From Teratosphaeria epicoccoides (taxonomy: Eukaryota > Ascomycota > Dothideomycetes > Mycosphaerellales > Teratosphaeriaceae), in assembly GCA_021401465.1 (NCBI GenBank), contig JADDMT010000080.1, forward strand, positions 1 through 64,000: DNA of 64,000 bases, in the 5' to 3' direction. Position 1 is the stretch's first letter, and every line of letters begins with the position of its first letter. The translations under genes and the position numbers were made by a program. Shown here in pieces: positions 12,721-24,462 of the stretch. The notes under the pieces were generated by a model. It was not told the origin of the DNA, did not search any database, and saw nothing but the letters and a program-made list of their open reading frames with translations.

Positions 12721-12995
12721 CTAAAGTAACACTACAAACATTTCCCTAAGGAAATGTGTACTCGACAAACGAGCTTTAACTCTTGACACTAAGTATAGGA
12801 CTTCATGCTATCCTAGCCCTAACGATAGATTCGATTCGCGTAGTGTTTACGTTTCTGCGTTAAAGGGGCGTTAGTGTCTAGGATGATATAAGGCAGTAAT
12901 GTAGAAAGAGAAGACATTACTACACAAAGAAAGAGCAAGAGAAACCCTATACTAATAAGGTAGCTTAGGGACGAGCTAGGCTAAGAGGGGGATAG

Positions 12996-13484
12996 TGTCA
13001 TAAGTGTTATAAGTGCTATAAGTCATAAGCACTATAGCCTAAGTCATAGCTGTCATGAGTGCTATAAGTCATAGTATTATAAGTCATAGTACTATAAGTC
13101 ATAACGTAGGCATAGAAGAGAGGGTCTGTTACGTAAGGATAGATACTTAGATCTGTAGGGTTAGTCTACAGATCTATAGGCCTACATAGGAGAAGGGATC
13201 TGTCATGTAAGAATAGACCCTAGGATCTGTAGGGTTAGTCTACAGATCTATAGACATAGGTCTAACGGGTCTGTTAACAGACCTAACAGAGCTGCCCTAT
13301 CTCTCTAGTATATAGGGATAGCTTCAAGACAGGTAGTCAGGAGCTTTGTGCTTAATTTAATTTAATCTTCTCCTCTAGGGGGAATAGTTAGTTACAAGGT
13401 TAATTGCCTTTGTCGATATTCTTCATAGCTCTGCGAGTCTAATACCTGATCCCCTTCCTACTATTAGCACCTACCCTTCTGACA
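12996..13484 (+). repeat. 3' LTR of element B1 (LTR-a, 489 bp)
   Basis: Begins TGTCATAAGTG and ends CTTCTGACA, giving the usual TG...CA ends. It is preceded by the polypurine tract GAGGGGGATAG. It contains two hairpins of the form AGATCTGTAG-7 nt-CTACAGATCT, also present in the B2 LTRs. It is more diverged than the three B2 LTRs. Confidence 0.85.
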
Positions 13485-15458
13485 TATCTTTAGGCTTAGA
13501 GGGCTTGCTCCTCTAGAATGAACTACCGCGTTAGACGTGACCCTTAGGGCGCTTGTAATAGCAGCCCTTTAGTAGGTCCTTAGGGCTTAAACGCTTATTG
13601 TCCTTGCTACCTGATTTTCTATTTTACTTTAAGGTAATTAATAGGGAACGTGTGCTAACCTTTTACTACTACCCTACATAGCTAAAAGGCTTAGTAATTA
13701 GTCCTGTAACAGGGCTGATTACAGTTAGCTACATATACACACACACTATAACCTAAGAAATATCCGCGAGGTCACATGACGCCAAGCCTGTAGCTAGTAC
13801 CTATACGTCTGGCATCTCAAATATCCGCGAGGTCACGTGACGCCAAGCCTGTGGCTAGCGCCTATATGTCTGGCATATTAGTGATCTCTATACGTGTCGC
13901 AAGGGACACAAGGTCTTGCTAAGTTGTCAGGAGTTCATGAAAAGTCATGATTATGTTCTAAAGATCGTTATTAAGCTTGACAAGTAGGTACCGCATACGT
14001 TACATCTTAGTATAGGGTAGCATCTGTCCCTTGAGTATAGCAAGGTAGGTAGCGAAGCTAGAGGTTATTTGTCCCTTCCCCTGCTTAGCCTTCTTATACT
14101 CGACAGACATAGTAAGGGCATAGTTCCCTAGATCCTTAACCTAGTTAACATAGAACTAGCAAAAGTCCGCCTACATATACGTTCTATTATAGACCTACAT
14201 AAGGTCATACCGCTTATGCTAATTATTACAAGGTTCCTTATCCTCTTTAAGCTACATTACACTAAAGGCGACTTGTTTGCCCTCTATAGAATATCCACAT
14301 AGGTTAAGCATGAAAACTGCCTTACATACCTACAAGAAAGTTCGAGCCTCCTTTAAGGTGTCTCCCTTAAATGGCTTCAGGTTACATGCGTTATAACTGC
14401 CTCCTAGTTAGCCTACTATGGCCCTAAATTTAGGCACTAGATTCGCAGGTATATGCGGAGAGTCTGCGCCTACTAGTATGTTGTCTTTATAGATCCCTAG
14501 TGTAAATTCTCGCTAGATTTCTTTGTCTGCTAGTTTATTAGTACTACTTATAGCAACGTCTTCGTCGTCCTTACTATTGTCGCTACTAGAAGGGGTGCGG
14601 CTCTAGCTCTAGTTCGCAAGGTAGTTTGCGACCTAATTAACAATCATGGCTATAAGGGCTAGGTTAATAGTTAGGGTTAGCTATAGTCCCTATGTAGGGG
14701 ATCTATTACCTTGTCTGCTATATAATTAGCCTCTAGCAGAACTGTCGCTTAATGTAGTGTTACTTGCAAGGGGTACTCCTATAGGCTAGTTACTTAGGCT
14801 AGCTTTGCTATTATAGGCGCTTAGGATAGCGCTTGCTACGCGTTAGTTATAAGTTCGTAGTACTCTAGACATATTGTAGTATTCTCTGCTAGACTATAAA
14901 GCAGGGGAGAGAAAGCAGAACTAATATAGATGTATATGCTATATGATATGAAAATATCTCGTAGTCTGACAGAGTAATCTAACCTTTTAATAGGTATAAG
15001 ATAGCGCTACTTTCTGCTTATTATAGAGGTAGCGCTAAAGGTGCTTATAACCCCTAACGCCCCTTAATTAGGGAAAGCATGTCTAAGCCTAACCCTGTAG
15101 GGGTACTATAGGGTTAGCGACGTAGGGGCATCCTACATTAAGCATTAATCCTACTTAGATAACATATAAGCTAATGTATGTACGAAGGACCCCCTTACTA
15201 TGTGCAGTAGGGTCACTACATGCTAAGGGCGGGCATTAGAACCTATATGGCTCTAATAGCCCCCTAGTATCAACTGTATTAATAGTCTTGTCATATAAGC
15301 ATATAATGCTTACATACTATAGTGTTATTAGTATGCTAGTATCTATATAGATGCTAAAGAAGAAGCTAAGTACTAGATAAGGTAGTTGTTTAAAAGAAAG
15401 AAGTTTAAAGCACTAAGCTTCTTTTATATTTTAGTAGTAGTCTCTCTCTCTCCTTATT
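13485..15458 (-). mobile_element. Family A retrotransposon fragment (copy A2): partial gag plus leader
   Basis: On the minus strand this matches 4780-6330 and 7578-7735 of copy A1: the 3' part of gag from 13485, the gag start region near 14870, and then the uninterrupted leader up to about 15440. It is bounded on the left by the end of LTR-a and on the right by the start of LTR-b, so family B elements flank it on both sides. Roughly one position in ten differs from A1, nearly all C/T or G/A. A 0.24-kb insertion sits at about 13639-13876. No intact ORF remains. Confidence 0.8.
13639..13877. repeat. About 0.24-kb insertion in A2 gag, with 2 x 61-bp tandem repeat and short target duplication
   Basis: Relative to A1, where the sequence reads AAGGTGATTTCCATACG, copy A2 is split. 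The left side ends AAGGTAATT and the right side resumes GTGATCTCTATACG, so GT(A/G)AT is duplicated on both sides. The insert contains two head-to-tail 61-bp units (13758-13818 and 13819-13877) starting AAATATCCGCGAGGTCAC. It is a small non-autonomous insertion of unknown type; no terminal inverted repeat is obvious. Confidence 0.6.
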
Positions 15459-15942
15459 TGTCATGGGTGTCAGGAGTACTGTCCGGAGTACTATAGGATA
15501 CAGGATCGTGAGGGTCCTAAGTGCTATGAGTCATAGTACCGTCATAGGAGTACTATGAGTCATAGGCATAGTCATAGGAGAAAGGATCTGTCACGTAAGG
15601 ACAGATCCCCGGATCTGTAGGGTTAGTCTACAGATCTATAGGCCTACAAGGAAGAAGGGATCTATCACAGGATGACAGACCCTTAGATCTGTAGGGTTAG
15701 TCTATAGATCTACAGACATGGATCTGTCAGGTCTGTCGATAGATCTAACAGAGCTGCTCTGTCTCTCTAGTATATAGGGCTAGCTTTAGGACAGGTAGTT
15801 AGGAGCTTCGTGCTTAATTCTCAATTCCCTTTCCCTAGGGGATAGTTAGTTACAAGGTTAACCGCTATTGTCGATATTCTTTACAGCTCTGCAAGTCTAA
15901 CACCTAGTTACCTTCCTGCTATTAGCACCTACCCTTATGACA
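15459..15942 (+). repeat. LTR-b of composite element B2 (484 bp)
   Basis: TGTCATGGGTGTC to CCCTTATGACA. The 5-bp TTATT immediately before it matches the five bases after LTR-d. The internal region starts TTTTGAGCAC directly after it, as after LTR-c. Confidence 0.9.
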
Positions 15943-16131
15943 TTTTGAGCACCACTTCTAAGGAAGCATCAGGAGACTCGTCGAGCGCTTGACATACGCC
16001 TATGTTAAGTAGTTCTTCAACTATCAGTTTAAGTTCTAGCGATAGTTAACTAACACCACGAGAACAAGTTGCCGCTATACCTCAAATCATGTAGTAGCTC
16101 GAATCTATTCACCTTAGCGAGATGGCTCTAG

Positions 16132-17486
16132 CATCCGTCGCAGGTTTAACTACTAGGAATAGACACGGCAATAACGGCTTCAAGATAGGAAGCCCTACAG
16201 AGTTTATAGGACAACAATCTCAGGTCGAGATGTTTATCCTATAATGCTAGTTAGCATTTAACGTGGATACAGAACGGTTTACGACACATCATAAGCAAAT
16301 GATGTACATTGTCTCTTACCTAAAGGGACTAGCGTTCGAGTTTATCTAGCCTCATCTGACAGATTATCTGGATCATGTTAGCAGCGCCGAAGCCAGGAAG
16401 ACGACGACTAGGGAGATTCTTAACTTAGACAAGTCTTTGTTTAAGGCATTACGCGAAGCGTTTAGGCTCGGTAATAAGCAACAAGAGGCTAAGAGAGCTC
16501 TCCTAGGAATCTAGCAGAAGGGTTCTGCTACTAAGTACCGCGCGGACTTTCAGACCCTCTCTGCTTAAGTCGACTAGAATGATAATGCTTTAGCTGCTCA
16601 GTTCTACTAGGGACTAAAGGAGACGGTTAAAGACGAAATTGCCCGAGGAGATCGGCTAACGACATTTAAGGAAATGAGCGATCTCGCGATTAGAATCGAT
16701 AATCGCATCTAGGAACGACAGCAAGAACGACAACATGGAAATCGCAAGCTAGCGCAGGCTAACCATAAGGTCTAACGATTAGCACCAAAATGGCGAAGCA
16801 ATTACTATAGTCTCTAACCTATGGAGTTAGATGCGACTAAGGGGCGTCCTAGGAATGGACCCCGAGGAAAGCCGCGGAAGGGCTCTCCTCCCTAGAATGG
16901 TCTGAAGAAGCCATTCGACAAGAGTAATCTCGAGTGCTACCACTGTAGAAAGAAAGGACACTTTGCCCGCGAATGTTTTGCTAAGAAGCAACGACAAGAG
17001 CTGCCTAGGATAGAGCAGGCTCGCGTAACAACGACGGCACCTAAGCAAAAGGCTACCGCTACTCGAGAACTAGACCATGCTGCACTTACTTAGACTACGT
17101 GCTATGACGACGATTGTCGAATTCACATAAGTGATAAAGATAGTTCCGGATAGTACCCTAGCCGAAACAAGGCGTAGTTAATCTGTGCGCTAAGGGGTAC
17201 ACCTTCTAGTGCGACAGTCCTGAGGCAACAGGAACTAGAAGGAGAAGAAGAGGGTTCGGACGACAACTACGAGCTTGTCGAAGCTGTTATTCCTGATTCC
17301 GAGGAAGACGAGAGCATAGAGCGATAGGCCATGCCGCTACATGACATCGGACTCGACATTATCCGAATCATACAGAACTAATAGGCTCAGGCTTGCCTAT
17401 AGATTAATGGAGTACAACACGTCGACTAGCTTTAGTATGACGAACTAGCCGACTATATGCGACGACACCTGAGGAGACTACTAGTC
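16132..17486 (+). pseudogene. gag of family B, first copy, truncated by LTR-c
   Basis: ATG at 16132 opens MALASVAGLTTRNRHGNNG. The frame continues through a capsid-like region (KGLAFEF, ARKTTTREILNLDKSLFKAL, LKETVKDEIARGDRLTTF) to a zinc knuckle near 16940 reading CYHCRKKGHFAREC. The cysteines and histidine are intact but the usual Gly is Arg. About ten in-frame stops, mostly TAG, interrupt it. The copy stops at 17486, exactly where LTR-c begins. Its twin at 18150 differs by scattered C/T and G/A changes. Confidence 0.8.
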
Positions 17487-17970
17487 TGTCATAGGTGTCA
17501 GGAGTACTATCCGGAGTACTATAGGATACAGGATTGTGAGGGTCCTAAGTGCTATGAGTCATAGTACCGTCATAGGAGTACTATGAGTCATAAGCATAGT
17601 CATAGGAGAAAGGATCTGTTATGTGAGGACAGATCCCCGGATCTATAGGGTTAGTCTACAGATCTATAGGCTTATAAGGAAGAAGGGATCTGTCATAGGA
17701 TAATAGACCCTTAGATCTGTAGGGTTAGTCCATAGATCTACAGACATAGATCTGTCAGGTCTGTCGACAGATCTAACAGAGCTACTCTGTCTCTCTAGTA
17801 TATAGGGCTAGCTTTAGGACAGGCAGTTAGGAGCTTCGTGCTTAATTCTTAATTCCCTTTCCCTAGGGGATAGTTAGTTACAAGGTTAACCACTATTGTC
17901 GATATTCTTTACAGCTCTACGAGTCTAACACCTAGTTACCTTCCTGCTATCGGCACCTACCCTTATGACA
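17487..17970 (+). repeat. LTR-c of composite element B2 (484 bp), internal LTR
   Basis: TGTCATAGGTGTC to CCCTTATGACA, nearly identical to LTR-b. It lies between truncated gag and a complete internal region, so it serves as the 5' LTR of the inner element. Confidence 0.9.
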
Positions 17971-18149
17971 TTTTGAGCACTACTTCTAAGGAAGCATCAG
18001 GAGACTTGTCAAGCGCTTAACATACGCCTATGTTAAGTAGTTCTTTAACTATTAGTTTAAGTTCTAGCGACAGTTAACTAACACCACGAGAACAAGTTGC
18101 CACTATACCTTAAATCACGTAGTAGCTCGAATCTATTCACCTTAGCGAG

Positions 18150-21100
18150 ATGGCTCTAGCATCCGTCGCAGGTTTAACTACCGGGAATGGACACGGCAAC
18201 AACGGCTTTAAGATAGGAAGCCCTACAGAGTTCATAGGACAACGATCTTAGGTCGAGATGTTTATCCTATAATGCTAGTTAGCATTTAACGTGGATACGG
18301 AATAGTTTACAACACATTATAAGCAAATGATGTACATTGTCTCTTACCTAAAGGGACTGGCGTTCGAGTTTATCTAGCCTCATCTAACAGATTATCTAGA
18401 TCACGTTAGCAGCGCTGAAGCTAGGAAGACGACGACTAGGGAGATTCTCAACTTAGACAAGTCTTTGTTTAAGGCATTACGCGAAGCGTTTAGGCTCAGT
18501 AATAAGCAACAAGAGGCTAAGAGAGCTCTCCTAGGAATCTAGTAGAAGGGTTCCGCTACTAAGTACTACACGGACTTTTAGACCCTCTCTGCTCGAGTCG
18601 ACTAGAATGATAACGCTTTAGCTGCTCAGTTCTACTAGGGACTAAAGGAGACGGTTAAAGACGAAATTGCCCGAGGAGATCGGCTAACGACATTTAAGGA
18701 AATGAGCGATCTCGCGATTAGAATCGATAATCGCATCTAGGAACGACAGCAAGAACGACAACATGGAAATCGCAAGCTGGCGCAGGCTAACCATAAGGTC
18801 TAACGATTAGCACTAAAATGGCGAAGCAATTACTATAGTCTCTAACCTATGGAGTTAGATGCGACTAAGGGGCGTCCTAGGAATGGACCCTGAGGAAAGC
18901 CGCGGAAGGGCTCTCCTCCCTAGAATGGTCTGAAGAAGCCATTCGACAAGAGTAATCTCGAGTGCTACCACTGTGGAAAGAAAGGACACTTTGCCCGCGA
19001 ATGTTTTGCTAAGAAGCAACGACAAGAGCTGCCTAGGATAGAGCAGGCTCGCGTAATAACGACGGCACCTAAGCAAAAGGCTACCGCTACTCGAGAACTA
19101 GACCATGCTGCACTTACTTAGACTACGTGCTATGACGACGATTGTCGAATTCACATAAGTGATAAAGATAGTTCCGGATAGTACCCTAGCCGAAACAAGG
19201 CGTAGTTAATCTGTGCGCTAAGGGGTACACCTTCTAGTGCGACAGTCCTGAGGCAACAGGAACTAGAAGGAGAAGAAGAGGGTTCGGACGACAACTACGA
19301 GCTTGTCGAAGCCGTCATTCCTGATTCCGAGGAAGACGAGAGCATAGAGCGATAGGCTATGCCGCTACATGACATTAGACTTAACATTATCCGAATCATA
19401 TAGAACTAATAGGCTTAGGCTTGCCCATGGATTAATAGAGTATAACACGTCAACTAGCTTTAGTATGACGAACTAGCCGACTGTATGCGACGACACCTAA
19501 GGAGACTACCGGTCGTAGCTTAACCTCACGCGCATCAGAAAGTTGTCCAAGAAATTGTACCGTTCGGGGTAGAGTTCACGCCCTAGGGAGGCTACCTAAC
19601 CCACAAAGGTATTTAGATTCTACGAGCGCTATGACTCCGAGTCTATCATTTAAAGATGGAGTACGCAAGGAACACGCAGGAACAGCGAGGCCAAGAACGA
19701 GAACAATCTCTTAGGCTAGAAAACAGTAACGCTCAGAGAAGAAGCCAAGACCGCACGATCCCTGAACTAGTCCGTGAAGACAGTTATTCGGGAAACAACG
19801 AGGTCCGCCGGAATTAGACCTACGGACAGACTAGACAGGGCTGTAACGATGTGCCGCGATCGGCGCCAGATACGCGAACAACCTTAGAGTATAGGTGCAC
19901 ATCGACGAGACGCTAGCCAGGGCCTTAATAGATTCAGGATGTACTAGAATCTTTATGACGCCCAAGTTCGCTAGGACAGCTAGGATAAAGCTACAGGCGA
20001 AGACGAATGCTTTCTCGCTACAAGCGATTAATGGAAAGCTAGTCACGTACAACTAAGGAGTAGTTGACGAAGAGACCGAGATGATGCCTCTACAGATAGG
20101 ACGCTACCGAGAGATGCTCTAGTTCGACATCACGGAGTCACTAGGCTCAGATGTAGTACTAGGGTTGCTATGGCTAAGAAACGCTAACCCCTATATCGAC
20201 TAGAAGAATGAGAGGATCTAGTTCCTAGAACTCTCAAGATCGATACCTCTACCTATAGTGCATGACGCACTAGGCAAGATCGAAATATGTGCTATGACTT
20301 CAAGCGAGATGGTAGCTACTATCAAGGATCTAGAACAGGAAGTGCACGTCCTATAGGTTAAAGCAACGCAATCGGAAGTCAAGGTCGAATTCACAGTTCC
20401 CGATAAGTATAAAGAGTTCGCTACTCTTTTCAAGGAAGAACCCGACTAAGAAGCTCTGCTAGAACACTAGGAGTAGGACTACGGGATACCCTTACTCCCT
20501 AGCAAGACACTGACGAAGCAATTAGTTCGCCTGTTGTTAGCAGCGAAACTAGAGATTCTCCAGAAATACCTAGAAGACAACCTCCGGAAAGGCTTCATCC
20601 GCGAGTCGTAGTCCCTAGCCGGATATCCGATCCTGTTTGTGCCTAAGGGGGAAGATGACTAGCGACTCTGCGTAGATTATCGTGGATTAAACAACATCAC
20701 GATAAAGAATAGTTATCCGCTTCCTTTGCTCTCGGAATTGCAGGACTACCTGCAAGGAGCAATGTGGTTCTCGAAGTTCGACATACCCGGAGTGTATAAT
20801 TGAATTCGAATTAAGGAAGGCAAAGAATAGAAGACCGCGTTCCGAACTAGGTTCGGATACTACAAGTACATAGTCATGCTATTTAGGTTAACAAACGCCC
20901 TAGCTACATAGCAGGCATTTATTAACAACGTGCTACGAGAGTACCTCGACGTCTTTGTAGTTGTATATCTAGACGACATCCTTGTCTATTCCCGGACGAT
21001 CGAAGAGCATAGGACTCACGTACGCAAGGTACTTCAGAAACTCCAGGGTTACTAGCTAAAGGTCAAGCCGCAGAAGAGCGAGTTTCATAAGCAGGAAGTA

Positions 21101-23310
21101 CAATTCCTTAGCTACGTGGTAGCATAGAATGGAATCAAGATAGACACTAAGAAAGTCTAGGTCGTAAAAGAGTAGCCTACGCCGACTAATGTTAAGGAAG
21201 TACAGTCCTTCCTTGGATTCGCTAACTTCTATAGGAGATTTGTGGCAAACTATTCGAAGATTATAGCACTACTTACGACTCTTACGACAAAGGATACACT
21301 ATTCGTATAGGACGACGCCTAACGGAATGCCTTCGAGGAACTTAAGCGACGATTTACAGATCAGCCGATCTTACTTGTGTTCGACCTAGATAAACCTATC
21401 ATAGTCGAAACAGATGCCTCCGACGTAGCACTCAGGGCATGCTTGAGTCAACTAGGACCGAGTAGACGACTACAGCTAGTCGCCTACTACTCAAGGAAAT
21501 TGTCTAGACCCGAACTCTGTTACGATGTCTACAACAAAGAACTTCTAGCTATAGTAGACGCCTACAAGGCCTAGCGAGTCTACTTAGAAGGTTCTAAGTA
21601 CTAGGTCACGGTCTACACAGACTATGAGAACTTGCGATACTTCACAACGACGAAAGAGTTAAACTGACGACAGGTTCGGTAGAGCGAGGAGCTCTCTAGT
21701 TTTAACTACAAGATCGTCTATCGCAAGGGGACCGATAACGCACGCGCCGATGCACTTAGCCGCCAGACAGACTACATGAAGGGCGTGAAGCAGGAGAAAC
21801 ATGCTGTTCTCTAGGAAAATAGCGATAGCACGCTAGGAGTCAACTGACTCGCGGCCACGACTGTCACATAGACTAGTGGATTTCAGGACGACCTGAAGAA
21901 CGCCCTAATCCATGACCTAACTGCGCTCGCTATCCGCAACGACATTGATAGACAGGAGGATTAGGAAGACAAAGACAGAATCCTTCTGTTTCAAGGATTA
22001 GTATACATGCTAACGTCTTTACAATCGGAACTACTACGCCTCCGACATGACATACCTTAGGCAGGATACCCGGGAGTGTCTAAAATGAAGCAAATTCTCT
22101 GACAAGAATATTACTTCCCTAGGATAGGCAAGGCAATCGAGGACTACGTCTGTCGATATGTAACTTGCTGACGAAGTAAGCACGACCGTCATAAACCGTA
22201 TAGGCTACTACGACTACTAAAGGTACCTTAACGGCTATGGGAATCGCTCGCTATGGATTTTATCGTTAAACTACCTTAGTCGAGAGAACCCGCTACTAAT
22301 GAGTTCTTCGACAGGATCATGGTAGTAGTCGACTAATTTACTAAGTTTAGGAAGTTTATCCCTTACCGCGAAGACTTTAAGACTAAAGATATCGCGCATG
22401 TCTTCATCAAATAGGTAGTAGCACTACACGGCATGCCATAGGACCTAGTAACGGATCAAGGATCCGTGTTTACCTCTAACTTCTAGAGAGCCCTAATGAG
22501 ACAATTCTAGGTCAAACATCGACTAAGTACTTCCTTCTACCCTTAGACAGATAGACAGACAGAACGCCTAAATCAGACTTTAGAATAGTACCTTCGATCC
22601 TATGTTAATAGGGACTAGAATAACTAGGTAGAGTTGTTGCTAATAGCATAGCTCGCGTATAATAGTACGCTAGCAGAGTCGACAGGACTCTCGCCATTTC
22701 AGATGGCATATAGATCAGCTATAGAAGACATTCTAGATGTCTTAGCTAGTGATCCGAACCTAGCAGCACTCGGACGAGTAGAACATCTACGCCGACTGCA
22801 AACAGAAGCACGACTCGACCTGCAGTTCTATTAGCAGAACATGGCATAGTACGCGAATCGTAAGAGAATTAAGGGACTAATTCTAAAGGAGGGGGACAAG
22901 GTGTATCTCCTCCGCTAACACATCAAATCGGACAAGCCAAGTAAGAAACTAGACGCTGTAAAACTAGGACCATTCAGGATCAAGGCCAAGAAGGGACCAG
23001 TTAATTTTAAGTTACAGCTACCCGAGCAGATGAGAATACACCCTATGTTCTATGTCTCTCTGCTAGAACAAGCAGCGCCGGACGCCGCACTGCAATCAGA
23101 ACCCTTACTACTCGACCCTGAAGTAGAAGAACCGGAGTACACTGTCGAGAGGATTATCGACACTCGCTAGCGGGACGGACAGCGAGAGTACTTAGTAAAA
23201 TGGGAAGGATATAGGAGTACCGAGAACACCTAGGAACCCCTAGAACACCTGCGAAACTGTCAGCAAAAGATACGAAGTTTCGAGAAAGGAACGAACCTAG
23301 GAAGAAGATC
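18150..23310 (+). pseudogene. gag-pol of the inner family B element (degraded)
   Basis: Gag starts at ATG 18150 and carries an intact CCHC knuckle (CYHCGKKGHFAREC, about 18961). Pol shows an aspartic protease (ALIDSGCTRIF near 19925), RT (RLCVDYRGLNNITIKN near 20670, VVYLDDILVYSR near 20965), RNase H (VETDASDVALRACLSQLG, open at 21377-21574), the integrase zinc-binding region near 22040-22190, the integrase core (AMDFIVKLP, DRIMVVVD, DQGSVFTSNF, about 22250-22490) and a chromodomain (REYLVKWEGY near 23190). Stops occur every few dozen codons. This is the best preserved copy of the family here and the best template for recognising others. Confidence 0.85.
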
Positions 23311-23760
23311 CTAAGCCACGACTAGACTCCTGCGGGACGCTGTCAACTAGCTCGGCTATCACGCTATCCAGGAAACCCTAATATGAGGCGTTAGCGAAAC
23401 CCTCTATTACGCTCCATGTTGTAGGACTAAGAGCGAGACCCGCAGAAGGATCTAGGTCAAGGAGAAACCTAGCCTGCAAGAGAGCTTGTTCCTTAGCCTC
23501 CTCCTCCCTGATCTCGCGCTCCTCGAGAGCGCGACCATCTTCGACCTCCTAGTCGACTGCATCTAACTGTTTTCGAAGACGCATCTCCTTTGCATGCGCC
23601 TCTAGCATCTTCTGCAAAGCCTTGGCTAGGACTGCCTTCACACAATCGAGATTAGCAATTAGTCTTTTCCGCTAATTGCCTAACTTCTTCTATTCGACCT
23701 CTGTTACCTTCGCGTCGTAACTCTAACAGTTGCTAAAGTGACATTACGAACATTTCCCCA
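23310..23760 (-). pseudogene. Antisense coiled-coil ORF between pol and 3' LTR of element B2
   Basis: Between the chromodomain and LTR-d the plus strand is non-coding. The minus strand holds a frame that stays open apart from TAG codons, of the sort made by C-to-T change of CAG. It reads KRLIANLDCVKAVLAKALQK, then MLEAHAKEMRLRKQLDAVD, a TAG, then EVEDGRALEEREIREEEAKE and LLQARFLLDLDPSAGLALS. The heptad-like charge pattern predicts a coiled coil. The same frame is seen in B1 (12300-12720), so it is a feature of the family rather than chance. No known family was recognised, and no start codon can be assigned with confidence. Confidence 0.45.
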
Positions 23761-24008
23761 AGGAAATGTGTACCTGACAAACGAGCTTTAGCTCTTGACA
23801 CTAAGTGTAGGACTTCATGCTGTCCTAGCCCTGACGATAGATTCGATTCGCGTGGCGTTTACGTTTCTGCGTTAAAGGGGCGTCAGTGTCTAGAATGACA
23901 CAAGGTAGTAATGTAGAAAGAGAAGACATTATAGCGCAAAAGAAAGAACAAGAAAAACCCCGCACTAATAAGGTAGCTTAGGGACGAGCTAGGCTAAGAG
24001 GGGGATAG

Positions 24009-24462
24009 TATCATAGGTGTTAGGAGTACTATCTAGAGTACTATAGGATACAGGATTATGAGGGTCCTAAGTGCTATGAGTCATAGTACTGTCATAGGAG
24101 TACTATGAGTTATAGGCATAGTCATAGGAGAAAGGATCTGTCACGTAAGGATAGATCCCTAGATCTGTAGGGTTAGTCTACAGATCTATAGGCCTATAAG
24201 GAAGAAGGGATCTGTTATAGGATAGATCTACAGATATAGATCTATTAGGTCTGTTAACAGATCTAACAGAGCTGCTCTGTCTCTCTAGTATATAGGGCTA
24301 GCTTTAGGACAGGCAGTTAGGAGCTTCGTGCTTAATTCTTAATTCCCTTTCCCTAGGGGATAGTTAGTTACAAGGTTAACTGCTATTGTCGATATTCTTT
24401 ACAGCTCTGCGAGTCTAACACCTAGTTACCTTCCTGCTATTAGCACCTACCCTTATGACATT
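24009..24462 (+). repeat. LTR-d of composite element B2 (454 bp), 3' LTR
   Basis: Begins TATCATAGG (a G-to-A change of TGTCAT) after the polypurine tract GAGGGGGATAG and ends CCCTTATGACA. It is about 30 bp shorter than LTR-b and LTR-c because of a deletion around 24220, where one of the two hairpins is damaged. It is followed by the target duplication TTATT. Confidence 0.9.

Larger units (their letters stand above)
10141..13484 (+). mobile_element. Family B Ty3/gypsy chromodomain retrotransposon (copy B1), 5'-truncated, with 3' LTR
   Basis: It starts inside pol at a point matching 21160 of copy B2 and then follows that copy through RNase H (VETDASDVALRACL near 10390), the integrase zinc-binding region and core, the chromodomain (REYLVK then EGYGSTENT near 12170-12220), a 3' segment with an antisense ORF, a polypurine tract (GAGGGGGATAG) and the 3' LTR at 12996-13484. 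Gag, protease and most of RT are absent. It has more stops and more A/T than the B2 copy, so it is probably older or was mutated more often. It directly abuts family A gag sequence at 13485. Confidence 0.85.
15459..24462 (+). mobile_element. Composite family B Ty3/gypsy chromodomain element (B2) with three LTRs
   Basis: The order is LTR-b (15459-15942), 5' leader and gag truncated at 17486, LTR-c (17487-17970), a complete internal region with gag, pol and chromodomain (17971-24008), and LTR-d (24009-24462). The outer LTRs are flanked by the perfect 5-bp direct repeat TTATT (15454-15458 and 24463-24467). The first gag ends ...GACTACTAGTC directly against LTR-c, and the same sequence continues uninterrupted in the second gag near 19510. 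This fits one family B element inserted into the gag of another, with later LTR-LTR recombination removing the outer element's 3' part. Stops are frequent in every ORF, so it is inactive. Confidence 0.85.
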
